A DNA stretch of 64,000 bases, taken from positions 1 to 64,000 of the forward strand of contig MPUH01000081.1 of assembly GCA_001970955.1 (NCBI GenBank), read 5' to 3'. The translations under genes and the position numbers were made by a program. The DNA comes from Stentor coeruleus (lineage: Eukaryota > Ciliophora > Heterotrichea > Heterotrichida > Stentoridae). The number at the start of each line of letters is the position of its first letter. The first letter of the stretch is position 1. The notes under the pieces were generated by a model. The model saw nothing but the letters and a program-made list of their open reading frames with translations, was not told the origin of the DNA and searched no databases. Shown piece by piece: positions 9,748 to 20,080 of the stretch.

Positions 9748-11205
9748 ATGTCTAATCAAAGTAGGGAAGAAATAATCAAGCTTTTCGAAGATTGTCACGA
9801 CAGAAAATGTCATCCAACAAGCTATATAATTGAGTCTGAAAAGCTTATAAACTCTTCAGACGCAAACAGAAGCTATCAAAAACTTCACTTAAAAGGACCA
9901 AAAGAAGACTTTCGTCGTCTAGACTCACTAAACCTTCATGATCAAAACATCCAAGCAATATTCAAAATTTGCTTAACTGCAGATAGCCCAATGCCAAGCC
10001 TTCCAGTGTTTTCTATAAACTCAAGGTATTTGAAATACCTGAAATTTCCTCAAGAAAGCTCTAGAATTTACCTTTTAATGTTCATAAACCTAGTTGATCC
10101 ACATTCAAAATCCTTATTACCATCAATAAACGCCCTATACCGCCAGTACCCAAGCCTTAAAAAAAAAGTTAAAATCTCAATCATAGCCTTTGATAAAGAC
10201 CCTGAGGTTATTTCTAATATAAGAAATGAGTGCTCATTAGAAAACCTATCTTTTTATTGGGCTGGTAATGAGTCTAATCCTCCTGAATGCTTATCTTTAT
10301 GTGGAGAAACTTCACTTCCTATATGCTTTTATATACATTGTGGGCTTATTTTATCAGAATTTGAACCTTTGACAAGAATTATTACTCAAGATCTTGAGGA
10401 CTTTATAAAAAACCCTCAATTTTTCATAGGAAAAAATCTCAATTATTTGACTGGGTCAATTGTCAGCCCTGAAGTATTTGATATAAATACTAAACATATA
10501 ATAAAAGTATATGAAGAATTCGCTAGGGATCATAAAGGGATTTCTGGGCTTGAGTTTAGGGTAAAATGTCAGAATATTCATAGCAGAGACAAGAATTGGA
10601 CGAAGATTGTGGGGAAAATCTCAGGGGAATTGTTGAAAAAATATACTGAAGAGTTTGAGAATATGAAAAATGAGCTAATGAATTATGTTTTTGACTTGGA
10701 GATTGAAGTGGATTTTGAAGAGACTCTAGAAATTAAAAGAGGAGAAAAGTGCGGGTTGTGTGGGAAGAAACTTAAAAGTAACAGGACACAGTATTTATGT
10801 CTGTATTGCATGCCGAAACATTACCATTGTGAAGAATGTGAAAAAACTCCAAGGTCTGGAAGTGGAAGTGCTAAGCTTCCTCATCCTCATTATGTTTACA
10901 AAATCACAAAGTTCTCATCAAAACTAGACGAAATCCGTGTAGGACCAAGCCAACTGAAAATGAACTGTATCTATGATGAGGATCCAGAAAATTGTATCCA
11001 TCTCGGCATAACCTGTGACAATTCCAAATCTGAAGACTCATGCTATGGTTCAGTAATCGGAACCCGCTATAAATGTGCTCATTGTCTAGATTTCGACCTA
11101 TGTGAAGCTTGTCAATCCTCATATGAAGCTTTTACAAATCCAGAGTCCACATCTCTTGATGACCATAATGCTTCTCATGTAGTAATCGTAATGCATTATC
11201 CCTAA
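9748..11205 (+). CDS. Thioredoxin-like / twin ZZ-type zinc-finger protein
   Basis: A 485-residue protein. Residues ~95-230 read as a thioredoxin-like fold of the nucleoredoxin/TryX type: an IYLLMFINLV strand, then VKISIIAFD and SFYWAG. The usual WCxxC is replaced by DPHSKS, so redox catalysis is unlikely. The C-terminal third holds two zinc-binding modules. The first (about residues 334-370) has CGLCGK, CLYCMPKHYHCEEC. The second (about 415-482) has the ZZ pattern with YKCAHCLDFDLCEAC and a closing H-x-x-x-H. ZZ domains typically bind N-degrons, histone tails or other peptide ends. The 5' flank is nearly G-free. The next gene starts 120 bp downstream on the same strand. A decayed relative of the ZZ part lies at 22273-22938. 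Confidence 0.75.
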   Translation: MSNQSREEIIKLFEDCHDRKCHPTSYIIESEKLINSSDANRSYQKLHLKGPKEDFRRLDSLNLHDQNIQAIFKICLTADSPMPSLPVFSINSRYLKYLKFPQESSRIYLLMFINLVDPHSKSLLPSINALYRQYPSLKKKVKISIIAFDKDPEVISNIRNECSLENLSFYWAGNESNPPECLSLCGETSLPICFYIHCGLILSEFEPLTRIITQDLEDFIKNPQFFIGKNLNYLTGSIVSPEVFDINTKHIIKVYEEFARDHKGISGLEFRVKCQNIHSRDKNWTKIVGKISGELLKKYTEEFENMKNELMNYVFDLEIEVDFEETLEIKRGEKCGLCGKKLKSNRTQYLCLYCMPKHYHCEECEKTPRSGSGSAKLPHPHYVYKITKFSSKLDEIRVGPSQLKMNCIYDEDPENCIHLGITCDNSKSEDSCYGSVIGTRYKCAHCLDFDLCEACQSSYEAFTNPESTSLDDHNASHVVIVMHYP

Positions 11206-11250
11206 AGATTTTAAAAAAACTATATAATCATATAATGAACAGTCCTTTTA

Positions 11251-11324
11251 TATACCCTAAATACTCTTTAGTCCAAGCTAAAAAGTTTATACCCTAAATA
11301 CTCTTTAGTCCAAGCTAAAAAGTC
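11251..11324 (+). repeat. 37-bp direct duplication abutting a start codon
   Basis: The unit tataccctaaatactcttt... occupies 11251-11287 and 11288-11324. The second copy ends one base before the ATG at 11326, so the whole 5' leader of the next gene is a duplicated block. Confidence 0.9.
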
Positions 11325-11325
11325 C

Positions 11326-11811
11326 ATGGATTTAAAACTGTCCCCAGCTAAAGATTCAGATCTAAATTACTATAAAAACCTTAAAGAAAAATATACAGAA
11401 CTGAAACTGGCTAGTAAAACTAATACTAAAATCTCAGGATCGTCTATTGATAGAATTGCTGAGTTTAGAAAAAAACTTGAAAGCTCATTTGCTTTGAGGA
11501 ATGAACAAAATCCTCAGATTGTTGAAGAAGAATCCCCATCAGCTTGGCCTAAGCTTTCTTTTGATTTTCAGAAGCCGGCGATTCCTAGGCCAAATGCTAG
11601 TGGAAGGCTTTCAAAAAACACTTCGTTAAGTTCGATTGCTATTGTAAACAAACCTAAGATTGAAGAAGTTTTACCTATTAACATGATTATTGAAGCTAGA
11701 AAAGCTTTGGCTAATGCTAGTGATAAAAATGTGCAGGATTTACCTTATTTGTATAGCTATACTTTAAATGAATTGAAGAAAGCTTTTGATAAGAGGGTTC
11801 AAGGTAGTTAG
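11326..11811 (+). CDS. Orphan 161-residue protein
   Basis: Intact plus-strand frame, TAG stop, coding-like composition. The N-terminus (residues ~10-55) is probably a short charged helix or coiled coil (YYKNLKEKYTELKLASK). The centre is Ser/Pro-rich and disordered, and the C-terminus (about 115-160) looks helical. No domain recognised. It follows the ZZ protein by 120 bp, with the 37-bp duplication between them. Confidence 0.65.
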   Translation: MDLKLSPAKDSDLNYYKNLKEKYTELKLASKTNTKISGSSIDRIAEFRKKLESSFALRNEQNPQIVEEESPSAWPKLSFDFQKPAIPRPNASGRLSKNTSLSSIAIVNKPKIEEVLPINMIIEARKALANASDKNVQDLPYLYSYTLNELKKAFDKRVQGS

Positions 11812-12031
11812 ATATTTAATAGAAATTAGATATAAAATATACAATGTGAGATTTTAGAAGGTTTATGTATAGGAAAACTATTATAAGAGATTTTAAAAAA
11901 AGTTTTGATCTGCAGAAGTAGGATTTTATAGGTAGTATATGCAATTATCAAAGATCAAAAATTCACACATAAAAAAAACTGACTTTATACTAAAAAAACC
12001 TTTTATATGAACCATTTGATTTAACTAACAA

Positions 12032-12382
12032 TTATATAGGCGTGACAATGGCAAGATTCTCATCACAGGCTGCACATGTATGAACAGTATCTTGGCACTT
12101 TTTGACACAAAAAGGTAAATAACAACACAGCCAGCAGCCTATCAAGCATAAATAAGTGCATAAAAGCCAAGTAAAAAGTCCAGGTTTATTTGAAACTTTG
12201 CTCCAGTTAAATCTATTACAGTTAGGACAATAAAATTGTCTTGGAACAGTCCCAACAGACTCTTCTTGATAGCCATAATAAGGCTGGTTTTCATTTCTAT
12301 ACTCATTACGTAAAGGAGGAGCTGTTGATGTTATTTCAGGATCATAAGCTGGAGGATACTCTGTTTTATTTATTTCAGACAT
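12032..12382 (-). CDS. LITAF-domain membrane-associated zinc protein
   Basis: A 116-residue protein with a Pro/Tyr-rich N-terminus that includes PPAYDP, a PPxY-like motif, as in LITAF/CDIP1. A C-terminal LITAF domain follows: CPNC at about residues 52-55, a hydrophobic hairpin of about 25 residues that includes TWLLCTYLCLIGCWLCC and a following LPFC, and HTCAAC closing the zinc site. In animals these proteins insert the hairpin into the cytosolic leaflet of late endosomes/lysosomes and recruit ESCRT or NEDD4 ligases through PPxY/PSAP motifs. Length is typical. The 5' flank (12383-12760 on the plus strand) is almost C-free, matching the strand rule seen at other genes. Confidence 0.9.
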   Translation of the reverse strand: MSEINKTEYPPAYDPEITSTAPPLRNEYRNENQPYYGYQEESVGTVPRQFYCPNCNRFNWSKVSNKPGLFTWLLCTYLCLIGCWLCCYLPFCVKKCQDTVHTCAACDENLAIVTPI

Positions 12383-13538
12383 AATTATTAACGTTATGAG
12401 TATTGTGTATCCATTAACTCATAATTATCCGAGTTTTATATGAGATTATATGAGGGAAATAGAATTTTATAGTTTTTATGAGGAGAGGAGGGTTTTAGAA
12501 AGATTTTTTTGTAGGAAATGAGGAATTATAAAGGTATTAAGTTGGGAAGGATGTAAAAAGAGGAGGTAGGTATTTTTGAGGATTTTTTATGGTGATGGGA
12601 ATTTGAAGGTCCTGATAAGTTTTGTTGTGTGGATAAGTAGGAGTTTAGCCTTTGGTATGTGGGTGAGATGATGAGTTTTTTTTATTTTGATATTAAAGTA
12701 GATATGATATTCAGTAGTTTTAGTTTTTATTTTTATATAGAATAAGTTGGTTTTATGATATTTTAAAGCAATAAAACATGAATATATTGAAACGAAATAT
12801 TTTGTGTGAATCTTAAATTGTTGATAATAAAAAATGGTATGGATTATAAAGGAGTGGATCTAATTATATGATTTTAAAGTAAAAACACTTAAAGATAATT
12901 TTTTAGAGCAAAAGCAAAAATAGTATTTTAATTATATTAGGAATTATAACAAAGACTGTATTTATTTTATAAATACTAAATATCATCTATAATATTTTTA
13001 TACCTTTTAGTCAGTTATGATCTTTTTATGCAATATTTCTGTTTAGATATGCGAACTAATTAAACTACATTGTTTCTATATAAAAATATGCATCTTGTCT
13101 TGTAGCCTATCTAAAAATCCAATCATTTTAATCATCATAAGACCTTCATACAAAAAATACTAGCAATTTCCTACAAAATATCAAAAAAAACCCACAATTT
13201 TATCATAAAATTTTCTTACCAATCACACTTATTTTCATTATAATTCCTACCAATCCGCTTATTTTATTTCCAACTACTAAACATCCCTTTCATCTCCAAT
13301 ATAAACATCTAAAAAACCCTCAAAAATAAAAAAACCCCAAAATCCAACTCAAAAACCGAATCATCAGCGCTAAACCCAAAAACATCCTAAAAAAAAATGA
13401 AAATACCTACAAATTTATCTAGAAAAATCAATCTAACCCAAAAAAAAACCCATAAAAAAATCAAGTATCAACAATAATAAAAATTAACTATTATCAAAGC
13501 CAAAATTAAATACTATTTAAAAGCATTTATCGAGTATA
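12383..13538. other. Spacer with a G-rich to C-rich switch
   Basis: No gene seen. The left part (about 12400-12760) is G-rich and C-poor, being the 5' flank of the minus-strand LITAF gene. The right part (about 13130-13500) is C-rich and G-poor, being the 3' flank of the minus-strand CBM20 gene. Confidence 0.7.
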
Positions 13539-14006
13539 TTAGCGACTCCATCTATCTTCAATACTAATTTTCAACTTTGTTCCTCTGATTTCCCCATGGT
13601 CTGTGTTAATAAATTTGTTTAAACCCTCTTCCCATAGCACACTTTCTGAGTTTATGCATATGTATTTGTATGGGATATCTGAATTGCACATTTCAAAATT
13701 TACTGTGCATTTCCAGATATTTCCTTCTGTCCAATACATTTCTACAGATTTCAAAGGGTCCCAATTACCTAAAGCATCATGTCCACCTACTACTGCTACT
13801 TTTTCCCCAAAGTAAGTTGAGAATTCTACATTGAAATCCACTTCTAAGTTTGCTATAGCGCTTTTATATTCTGAAGATATAACTTCATCTAATGCGCTTT
13901 GGTAAAGAGGATGCCTTTTTAACTGTTCTAATTCGGTTAAAAACCTTGTTCGGTATTTTTTGGTCTCGGATCTTCGTAGAGTTTTATTGTCATCAAGTTT
14001 TGACAT
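13539..14006 (-). CDS. CBM20 starch-binding-domain protein
   Basis: A 155-residue protein. Residues ~55-150 form a CBM20 domain: VDFNVEFSTYFGEKVAVVGG, then ALGNWDP, an MYWTEGNIWKCTV stretch and a PYKYICIN strand ahead of a Trp-Glu. GNWDP and the paired tryptophans are the family's starch-binding site 1 signature. No enzyme domain is attached, so the likely role is binding glycogen or starch-like polymer. The N-terminus (first ~50 residues) is charged and helical. No signal peptide, so it should act in the cytosol. Partner enzymes cannot be told from the context. Confidence 0.88.
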   Translation of the reverse strand: MSKLDDNKTLRRSETKKYRTRFLTELEQLKRHPLYQSALDEVISSEYKSAIANLEVDFNVEFSTYFGEKVAVVGGHDALGNWDPLKSVEMYWTEGNIWKCTVNFEMCNSDIPYKYICINSESVLWEEGLNKFINTDHGEIRGTKLKISIEDRWSR

Positions 14007-14695
14007 TAAATATTATAGGCTGGCTAAGTTATGGGATTTTGAAGTTTAAGAGAATTGATTGATGAATAGAGTTTTTAATACAAAAGTGAGTTGTGAAGCT
14101 TATAGAGATTAAAGATAGGAGATTGATTAAATGGGAAAATGATATTTCATTGGGTATTAATACAAAAAATAATATATTTTAGAAAGAGTTTTTTTTGATT
14201 GGAGAAGCTTTATTGGTATGATTAGTTAATATAATGAAGAAAATTCTGTAAGTAAATAAAGTCCATATCATTTTATCGATCAAGTAATTTTATAATACCT
14301 TATACGAATTATATGAAGTATTTATAATATAAAATGCAGTATTTTATATCTAAATCGACAAAAAGGATTTGATTTCCTACCGATTTTTACACTAATACTT
14401 ACACTATATATATTTTCCCTAATCTCATTAAATCTGTATAAATTATACACCATAATATAAGCTATAATCAAACATAATATACTATCTATTCCATTTAAAC
14501 TACATTCATTATCTCTCTCCAATCAGAACTTCTAATGATTTTCCCATATAAAATATTTCTAAAAAGCTTCTTCCAAACACAATTATCTCATAATAAATCT
14601 TTCATCCTAAACCTTTAAATACACATAAGCAATTCCTATAAAAATCATTGAATTTACTTTCCTCATAATATTCTAATCATCTATCATAAGTTAAT
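14007..14695. other. Spacer
   Basis: The right part (14530-14695) is C-rich and G-poor, fitting the 3' flank of the minus-strand gene that ends at 14696. The 66-codon frame at 14322-14522 has no support beyond being open. Nothing else seen. Confidence 0.55.
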
Positions 14696-15334
14696 TCAAA
14701 CCTCACTAATATCGCAAACCTGCATATCAGTCTCAATTTTCCTTTCACTCAAAGTTTTCGAATCCGATATCTCTGGGGTGATTTTCGCTGTAGCTTGTTC
14801 ATAATATTGCATCTTATCAAGTGCATTACAAAGTTTATATCCCGTATAGGCAATTCCTAACACAGAAATCGATATTGAAGATATTTGTAAAGCTTTCCAA
14901 GTCTGCAATTGAGTATTGTTATAAAATTGAATAACAATCTGTGGTAAAGACTCAAAAACTGCTTCAACCAAACTTGTACCTCTTGAAATAGCTTCAATAA
15001 TATAGAAATCCCCTGTATTGCTTTCAGAATAAGTAAGTATTCCTGCATATACAAATAAAGGAATTCCGAGAGGACCTCCAAATGTTATCATAAGTCCAAG
15101 TCCAAGTTTGAAAAGGACTTTATTAAAGTTTCTTTTACAACAGTCTAGTAAAGATAATCCAATTGTTAGGATAAAAAACACAGCAGATGGGGCGATTAGA
15201 AATGCTCCACAAAGCTGCATGATTAAGGTACTTGTAAACTTTTGTGTTATGAAGTACCAAATATTGACCCCAACACCTATGATTCTAAGAATTCCACCGA
15301 CTATTAATAGTAAGATTTCTAGTTTTAGGTTCAT
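14696..15334 (-). CDS. XK-related-like multi-pass membrane protein
   Basis: A 212-residue protein with about four or five hydrophobic segments (around residues 5-27, 36-62, 73-98, 115-135 and 148-168). The motif VEAVFESLPQIVIQFY matches the F-E-x-x-PQ-x-x-x-Q-x-Y signature of XK-related proteins, phospholipid-scramblase components of plasma membrane. Metazoan members are ~400 residues with 8-10 segments, so this is a short form, as seen in many protists. The C-terminal ~40 residues are polar and probably cytosolic. This is the only gene in the window ending in TGA. Another TGA followed directly by TAG comes four codons later, so reading through would add only a handful of residues. Confidence 0.6.
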   Translation of the reverse strand: MNLKLEILLLIVGGILRIIGVGVNIWYFITQKFTSTLIMQLCGAFLIAPSAVFFILTIGLSLLDCCKRNFNKVLFKLGLGLMITFGGPLGIPLFVYAGILTYSESNTGDFYIIEAISRGTSLVEAVFESLPQIVIQFYNNTQLQTWKALQISSISISVLGIAYTGYKLCNALDKMQYYEQATAKITPEISDSKTLSERKIETDMQVCDISEV

Positions 15335-16899
15335 TTATATGCCATTTACTATTGAGATAGTATAATTTTTTTTTACTTTTTGCAAAATGGATGTTTTTAT
15401 TGATAGAAGGATTTTGATAAGAGGATAAGATGTGTTTTGTTTAGTTGATAAGGGTTTAAGAAGTTATGATTTATAGATTTTTTTTGTATTGAAGTTAAGA
15501 TTTATTTTGTATGGGCTATGATTATTAATAAATTTTGTGGGATAGGGTTTTTTTATGCTAAATTATTGGGTTTATAGATTTAGAAAATTCATATATATTA
15601 TATTATTTGAGTATTAGTTGAAGATAAGTGAGTTTTTTGTTGATGTTTTATGATTATGTGTATGGTAAGTGGGTGAAACTTATATCACTTGTGTTGATAT
15701 GATAATTTTTTGGGGTTTTGGATTTGGTAGTATAATGAGCCCAATCTTTAATTTCTTTATTATCATTATCCTCTTTATGTTTATTCTTTTTTTATCGGTT
15801 ATTTTTATAGCAGTTTCATAATTTTGTATATTTTCTATCTATGAAATGTATAATTTATATTATATAACTAAATGCTGGATTTCTTTATAGTATCTTAAAC
15901 AGAGCATAATTTTTTTAGTTTCTACTTCTAACCCAAAATATTACGCTAATAAACTTAATAAATTTAGCTAAATTATAATAACATTACCAAATATTTCAAT
16001 ATAATATTCTAATCATGAAAATATACAATAGTATTTAACACAAAATCTTATAATTATAAAGCAAATCTTAGCAAAAAATCATTACAACTATTGTATATAC
16101 CTGAGTTCATATTTTTTTTCTTATATCTCTAATCAAACCCATCATAAATTATTCTTTTTTCTTATATATTTATACCTTTTCAAAATAATCAAATTTTATA
16201 AAAAGTTCTATCAAATAACCTAAATTCTCATTACTTATCTTAGAAAACTATCAAATCTTTCCCAAATAAAACTTACTTTAAAAAATACACAATCAAAGCC
16301 TTCTAAATTTCTATAACTTTCTAAAAGCATATTATTTCCCATTTACTACAAAATATAAATCTTAATTTCCCAGCTTCAAAGTTCCAAATAATAAAAATCC
16401 TTTTAATCCCATCCTAAATATAAAATCTTGACAACAACCTAAAAAACTCAAGCTTAAAATCCAAAAATCCTTTGAAAAAGTTTTATATTTAATAAACCAA
16501 TTAATCATCTCCACCTAATACCCAAGTTTCTTTCCCAACCTCTTCTCTAACACTTTAACAATAAATTTCTACTTCCTTATCAAAAAAAAAAAATTAGTAA
16601 ATTTTAAACAATGATATTAAGATTATTCTATATATCAACTTAAAAACTTCTTAATAAAACTGGGTCTTTTTAGTAAACATCTTTCCATTTACTTCAAAAA
16701 AAATGCTGTAATATAATACCTATCAAAAAACTATAAAACTTAAATATGTTATGAGTATATAATTTAAATATGTTATGAGTATATATTAAAAGACGCATAG
16801 TCTATCTTGATTGTGTTAAAACTATGACAATTTTTATAATCAAGATAATCATATCTTTTTATATCTTTAAGTAAATAAAAAAAATACTAATCATAACAC
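15335..16899. other. Spacer with skew switch, doublet and hairpin
   Basis: Positions 15335-15720 are G-rich and C-poor (5' flank of the preceding minus-strand gene). Positions 16130-16560 are C-rich and G-poor (3' flank of the next minus-strand gene). A 24-bp unit starting taaatatgttatgagtatat is doubled at 16741-16787. A perfect 10-bp inverted repeat, TATCTTGATT/AATCAAGATA, lies at 16803-16812 and 16838-16847. No gene seen. Confidence 0.65.
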
Positions 16900-17340
16900 T
16901 TAGAATAAAATACATTCCTTTGAACAGGAACAATTTACTTCTTCATACATACTTTTATCAACTTTCAATGTATCGTTTTTTGAATTTACTATCCTTGACA
17001 GCATATTATGCTTTTCTTGCTTTTCTTTTAGCACAGTTAGGTTATAGTCAAGTTTTTTATTAATCATTTTTACCTGTACCCGCAAAGACTCAAGTTCTTT
17101 AAGGATAATTGCCTGAGAAAGATTCAAGTTCTCAGAAGAAGGGGTTTGAGGGATGTTTTGCGTAGACTCAATCTCAGTTTTAGTTTCGACAAAACTAAAC
17201 TGGAAGTTCTCACTGTTAGGAATTTCAACAAAATTATTTTCTGGAGAGCCGATCCTTGAAACAACACTAGAAGGAATGATAAATCTTTCAGGAAACCTAG
17301 ATTTGTCAGATCTCTTACAATCTCCATCTATTTTTGACAT
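16900..17340 (-). CDS. Orphan 146-residue protein with C-terminal coiled coil
   Basis: Intact frame with TAA stop. The first ~75 residues are Ser/Pro/Glu-rich and probably disordered. Residues ~77-115 (LSQAIILKELESLRVQV and onwards) form a clear heptad coiled coil. The tail is Cys-rich (CSCSKEC, residues ~137-143), which could carry lipid anchors or bind metal. No family recognised. The very C-poor plus-strand sequence to its right (17341-18170) fits a 5' flank and supports this being a transcribed gene. Confidence 0.6.
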   Translation of the reverse strand: MSKIDGDCKRSDKSRFPERFIIPSSVVSRIGSPENNFVEIPNSENFQFSFVETKTEIESTQNIPQTPSSENLNLSQAIILKELESLRVQVKMINKKLDYNLTVLKEKQEKHNMLSRIVNSKNDTLKVDKSMYEEVNCSCSKECILF

Positions 17341-19221
17341 TTATTTTACTTAGTAGACTTATAACCAAAAGAAATTTGGATAACAATTTCCTAGTTGGAT
17401 CTTGGTATTTTCATATAAACTTCTTGAATAATATATTATAAAATATTTGTGAAAAAGCTTATTTTTTAGGATTTATGAGCTTTATTGGCTTAAAAAGTCC
17501 TTTTTTTATCCTACTTTATGCGATTAGAAAAGGAATAAAAACTATCGATTGAGTTGAAGAAATGGATTTTTTAGGATTTTTATATAGGATTATATAAGAG
17601 TTTGGATTTAGTTTTGATTAAGGGAATTTTATGCCTTGTTTTTATGTAAGAAGTGTGTGAAAGGAAAATAAAGGAAGGGAATGTTGGAAAGGTAAAGGGA
17701 AATTAAAGTTATATTGAAGTTTTGGATAGAAAGGAAGAAGTATTTGATAATGGCAGGGTTAAGGATTTAGAAATGGGGAATTTGAATGAAAGGGTTTAGA
17801 TGGAAGAAAAGCTTTTATTAGGGAAAATTTCTATTACAATATCATGAAGTATTTATCCCTTATGCATAAAATTTGGATTTTCATAGGTTTTGTATGGGTT
17901 TATGAATCTTGGGTGTTGTTTTGATTTTATTAAGGTATGGGTTTTGAGAAAATAAGAGAAAGATTTTGGAATAAAGGATTTTAAGATAGATTTTGGATTG
18001 GGGTTTGGAAAATATAGGGTTTATGGTTTTTTTTTTCGGTAGGGGTTAAAGTTGAGAATGATAAGAAATTTGCGGGAATTATGGAATTTAGGGATGTTAG
18101 GAAGATTAGGTTTGGGTTGATTATATAGTTGATTTTTGTTAGTTTAAGTATGGAAAATATGAAAATTATAAGTTTTTTTTATTTATTTGATGCTCTATCA
18201 TTTTTAAGGTTATTTCTTATAGTGATTTGTACTTTCTCATACATTTAGATTAGGTATTTTAAACGAAAATTTTTAGGTACATAGTAGTCTTTTTATTATA
18301 TTAAAAAGTCAAATTAGATTGATGATATTTAAGCTTTTTATTAAGGTAGTTTATATAATTGTAAGAGTTTTGATATTAAATAACTGTTTTCCTAACTCGG
18401 TCTTGAATATGAAAAGATTTGAAGCATCACCATATATTAAAAAGGAAGTTATACTATAGTTTTATGTTTAAACTTACTAATAGCTTATATGCGGCTTTTC
18501 AGCCAACTGTTTCTTGATTTGATTTAATTTTTATTATAATTATCATACTTAGTTTCAAAATGCATATAATTGTAGAGTTTATAAAAGAATTATGTTAGTC
18601 ATACTTTTATTACTAACAATAATACATGTTTTTCTATCATAAATTTATAATGAAATATAGGTAGAATACAATATGGCTTAAGATATNGAAATATAGGTAG
18701 AATACAATATGGCTTAAGATATTAGTTAATTAATACTTTAGGCATTTACTATAAAAATTCATTAATAATAATATGATTATTATGCAAATCTATTTTCACT
18801 ACTTTAAATTTGTATGATTTATATAATAAAACTTCTTATAATTTTTAAAAAAATATTGGATTGCATCAAAAATATCAAAAACCAAAATTCTTGTTGGTGC
18901 ATCAAATATAACAAAATCAGAAATAAACATCTTTAAACCAATTTATCTCTCTTTAACCCTAACCCATACAAAATCCATCCTCCATCATCTCCATCATGAT
19001 TTTTCAACCCCCTTTCATACAAAACCCCTCAAATAAAATTCCAAAAATCAACAAAATCACAGTCAACCTTCAAAAAAATCCTCAAACTCCTCATTAAAAT
19101 CTATCAAATCCACACATCAAAACCATCTTCATACCAAACACCCACTAATCAGCCCAACCCAAATCTAAAATCTCAAACACATTAAAATCCTCAGAAATTT
19201 CAATAATAATTTATCACAAAA
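17341..19221. other. Divergent spacer with a single-N join at 18687
   Basis: Positions 17500-18170 are G-rich and C-poor, and 18890-19221 are C-rich and nearly G-free: the pattern of two divergent 5' flanks. The N at 18687 is flanked by identical 35-bp copies (18652-18686 and 18688-18722), which looks like an unmerged contig overlap. No gene seen. Confidence 0.7.
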
Positions 19222-20052
19222 ATGACAGAAAATAGTCAAACGATACCCAAAGCCCTATCTCTAAAATCTAGTCGAGCAATCCACGATCCACCTTCCACAC
19301 TAATCTCCAAATTCACAAAAAACTACTCAACAACTGAATTAAACTCATCAAAAAAGTCCTTTTGTTTTTCATTCAAAGACCCAGGAAGCAAGCCACTTTG
19401 CGACAAAGCTGCAAGTTTCGAGCAAAATTTCTTCAGTCTTCCCGATAGTCGTTTAAAGCTTGTAGTCACAGATACAATAATAAAAAACGATCAAGCCGCA
19501 TTAAAACGTATGTCACAAAAACTTGAAAATGAAGCATATATGGAAGATAAAAAACAACAATGGCTTTGTGATTTCCGTAATGATATTTTAACATCATATG
19601 CTAAAAGAAAGCAAAACACTGAAGAGTTGCAGAAAAAAACAGGACTTGTGAAGTTTAGAGTTATGCCTCATATGTATAGACATAGTACAACTGAAAGAAT
19701 TGAAACTTTGGCTATACCGAAAAATGCGAAAAAAGGTTTTGCTGAGGATTATATTGAATCTTATGGACTTTTAGGAGCTGGGATATTAGAAACAGGAAGG
19801 TCAGTATTACCAAAATCAGCAAGGGTACCAGGGTGTAAGAGCTCAACAGGGTTTTCTCCATATGAAAATGGTAAAAAACAAGGATTTTATAGGGATTTAG
19901 GCTTTGGTACAGGAAAAAACCCTAACGAGGTTTTTTCTAATAAAGAAATTAAAGAGTGTATGAAGGAAATCAATGAATTCCATAAAAGGTATGGAGAACT
20001 TAAAGGCCGGGTTGGTTTTCCGCAGATTTACTTAGAAAAATATAAGAATTAG
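19222..20052 (+). CDS. Orphan 276-residue basic protein
   Basis: Intact plus-strand frame ending in TAG. The N-terminal ~75 residues are Ser/Thr/Lys-rich. Residues ~85-150 form a charged helix (for example DQAALKRMSQKLENEAYMED). The C-terminal half is Gly/Pro-containing with conserved-looking patches (GLLGAGILETGRSVLPKSA, then FSPYENGKKQGFYRDLGFG). Such Gly/Pro/Tyr patches with basic helices resemble microtubule-associated ciliate proteins, but I cannot assign a family. It is convergent with the next gene, whose stop lies only 28 bp away, so both 3' UTRs must be very short or overlap. Confidence 0.7.
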   Translation: MTENSQTIPKALSLKSSRAIHDPPSTLISKFTKNYSTTELNSSKKSFCFSFKDPGSKPLCDKAASFEQNFFSLPDSRLKLVVTDTIIKNDQAALKRMSQKLENEAYMEDKKQQWLCDFRNDILTSYAKRKQNTEELQKKTGLVKFRVMPHMYRHSTTERIETLAIPKNAKKGFAEDYIESYGLLGAGILETGRSVLPKSARVPGCKSSTGFSPYENGKKQGFYRDLGFGTGKNPNEVFSNKEIKECMKEINEFHKRYGELKGRVGFPQIYLEKYKN

Positions 20053-20080
20053 TTATTTTTTAATATAAATTAGAAGATTT

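Noticed and set aside
14322-14522. 66-codon minus-strand frame
   Set aside because: AT-driven composition and position in a spacer; no motif.
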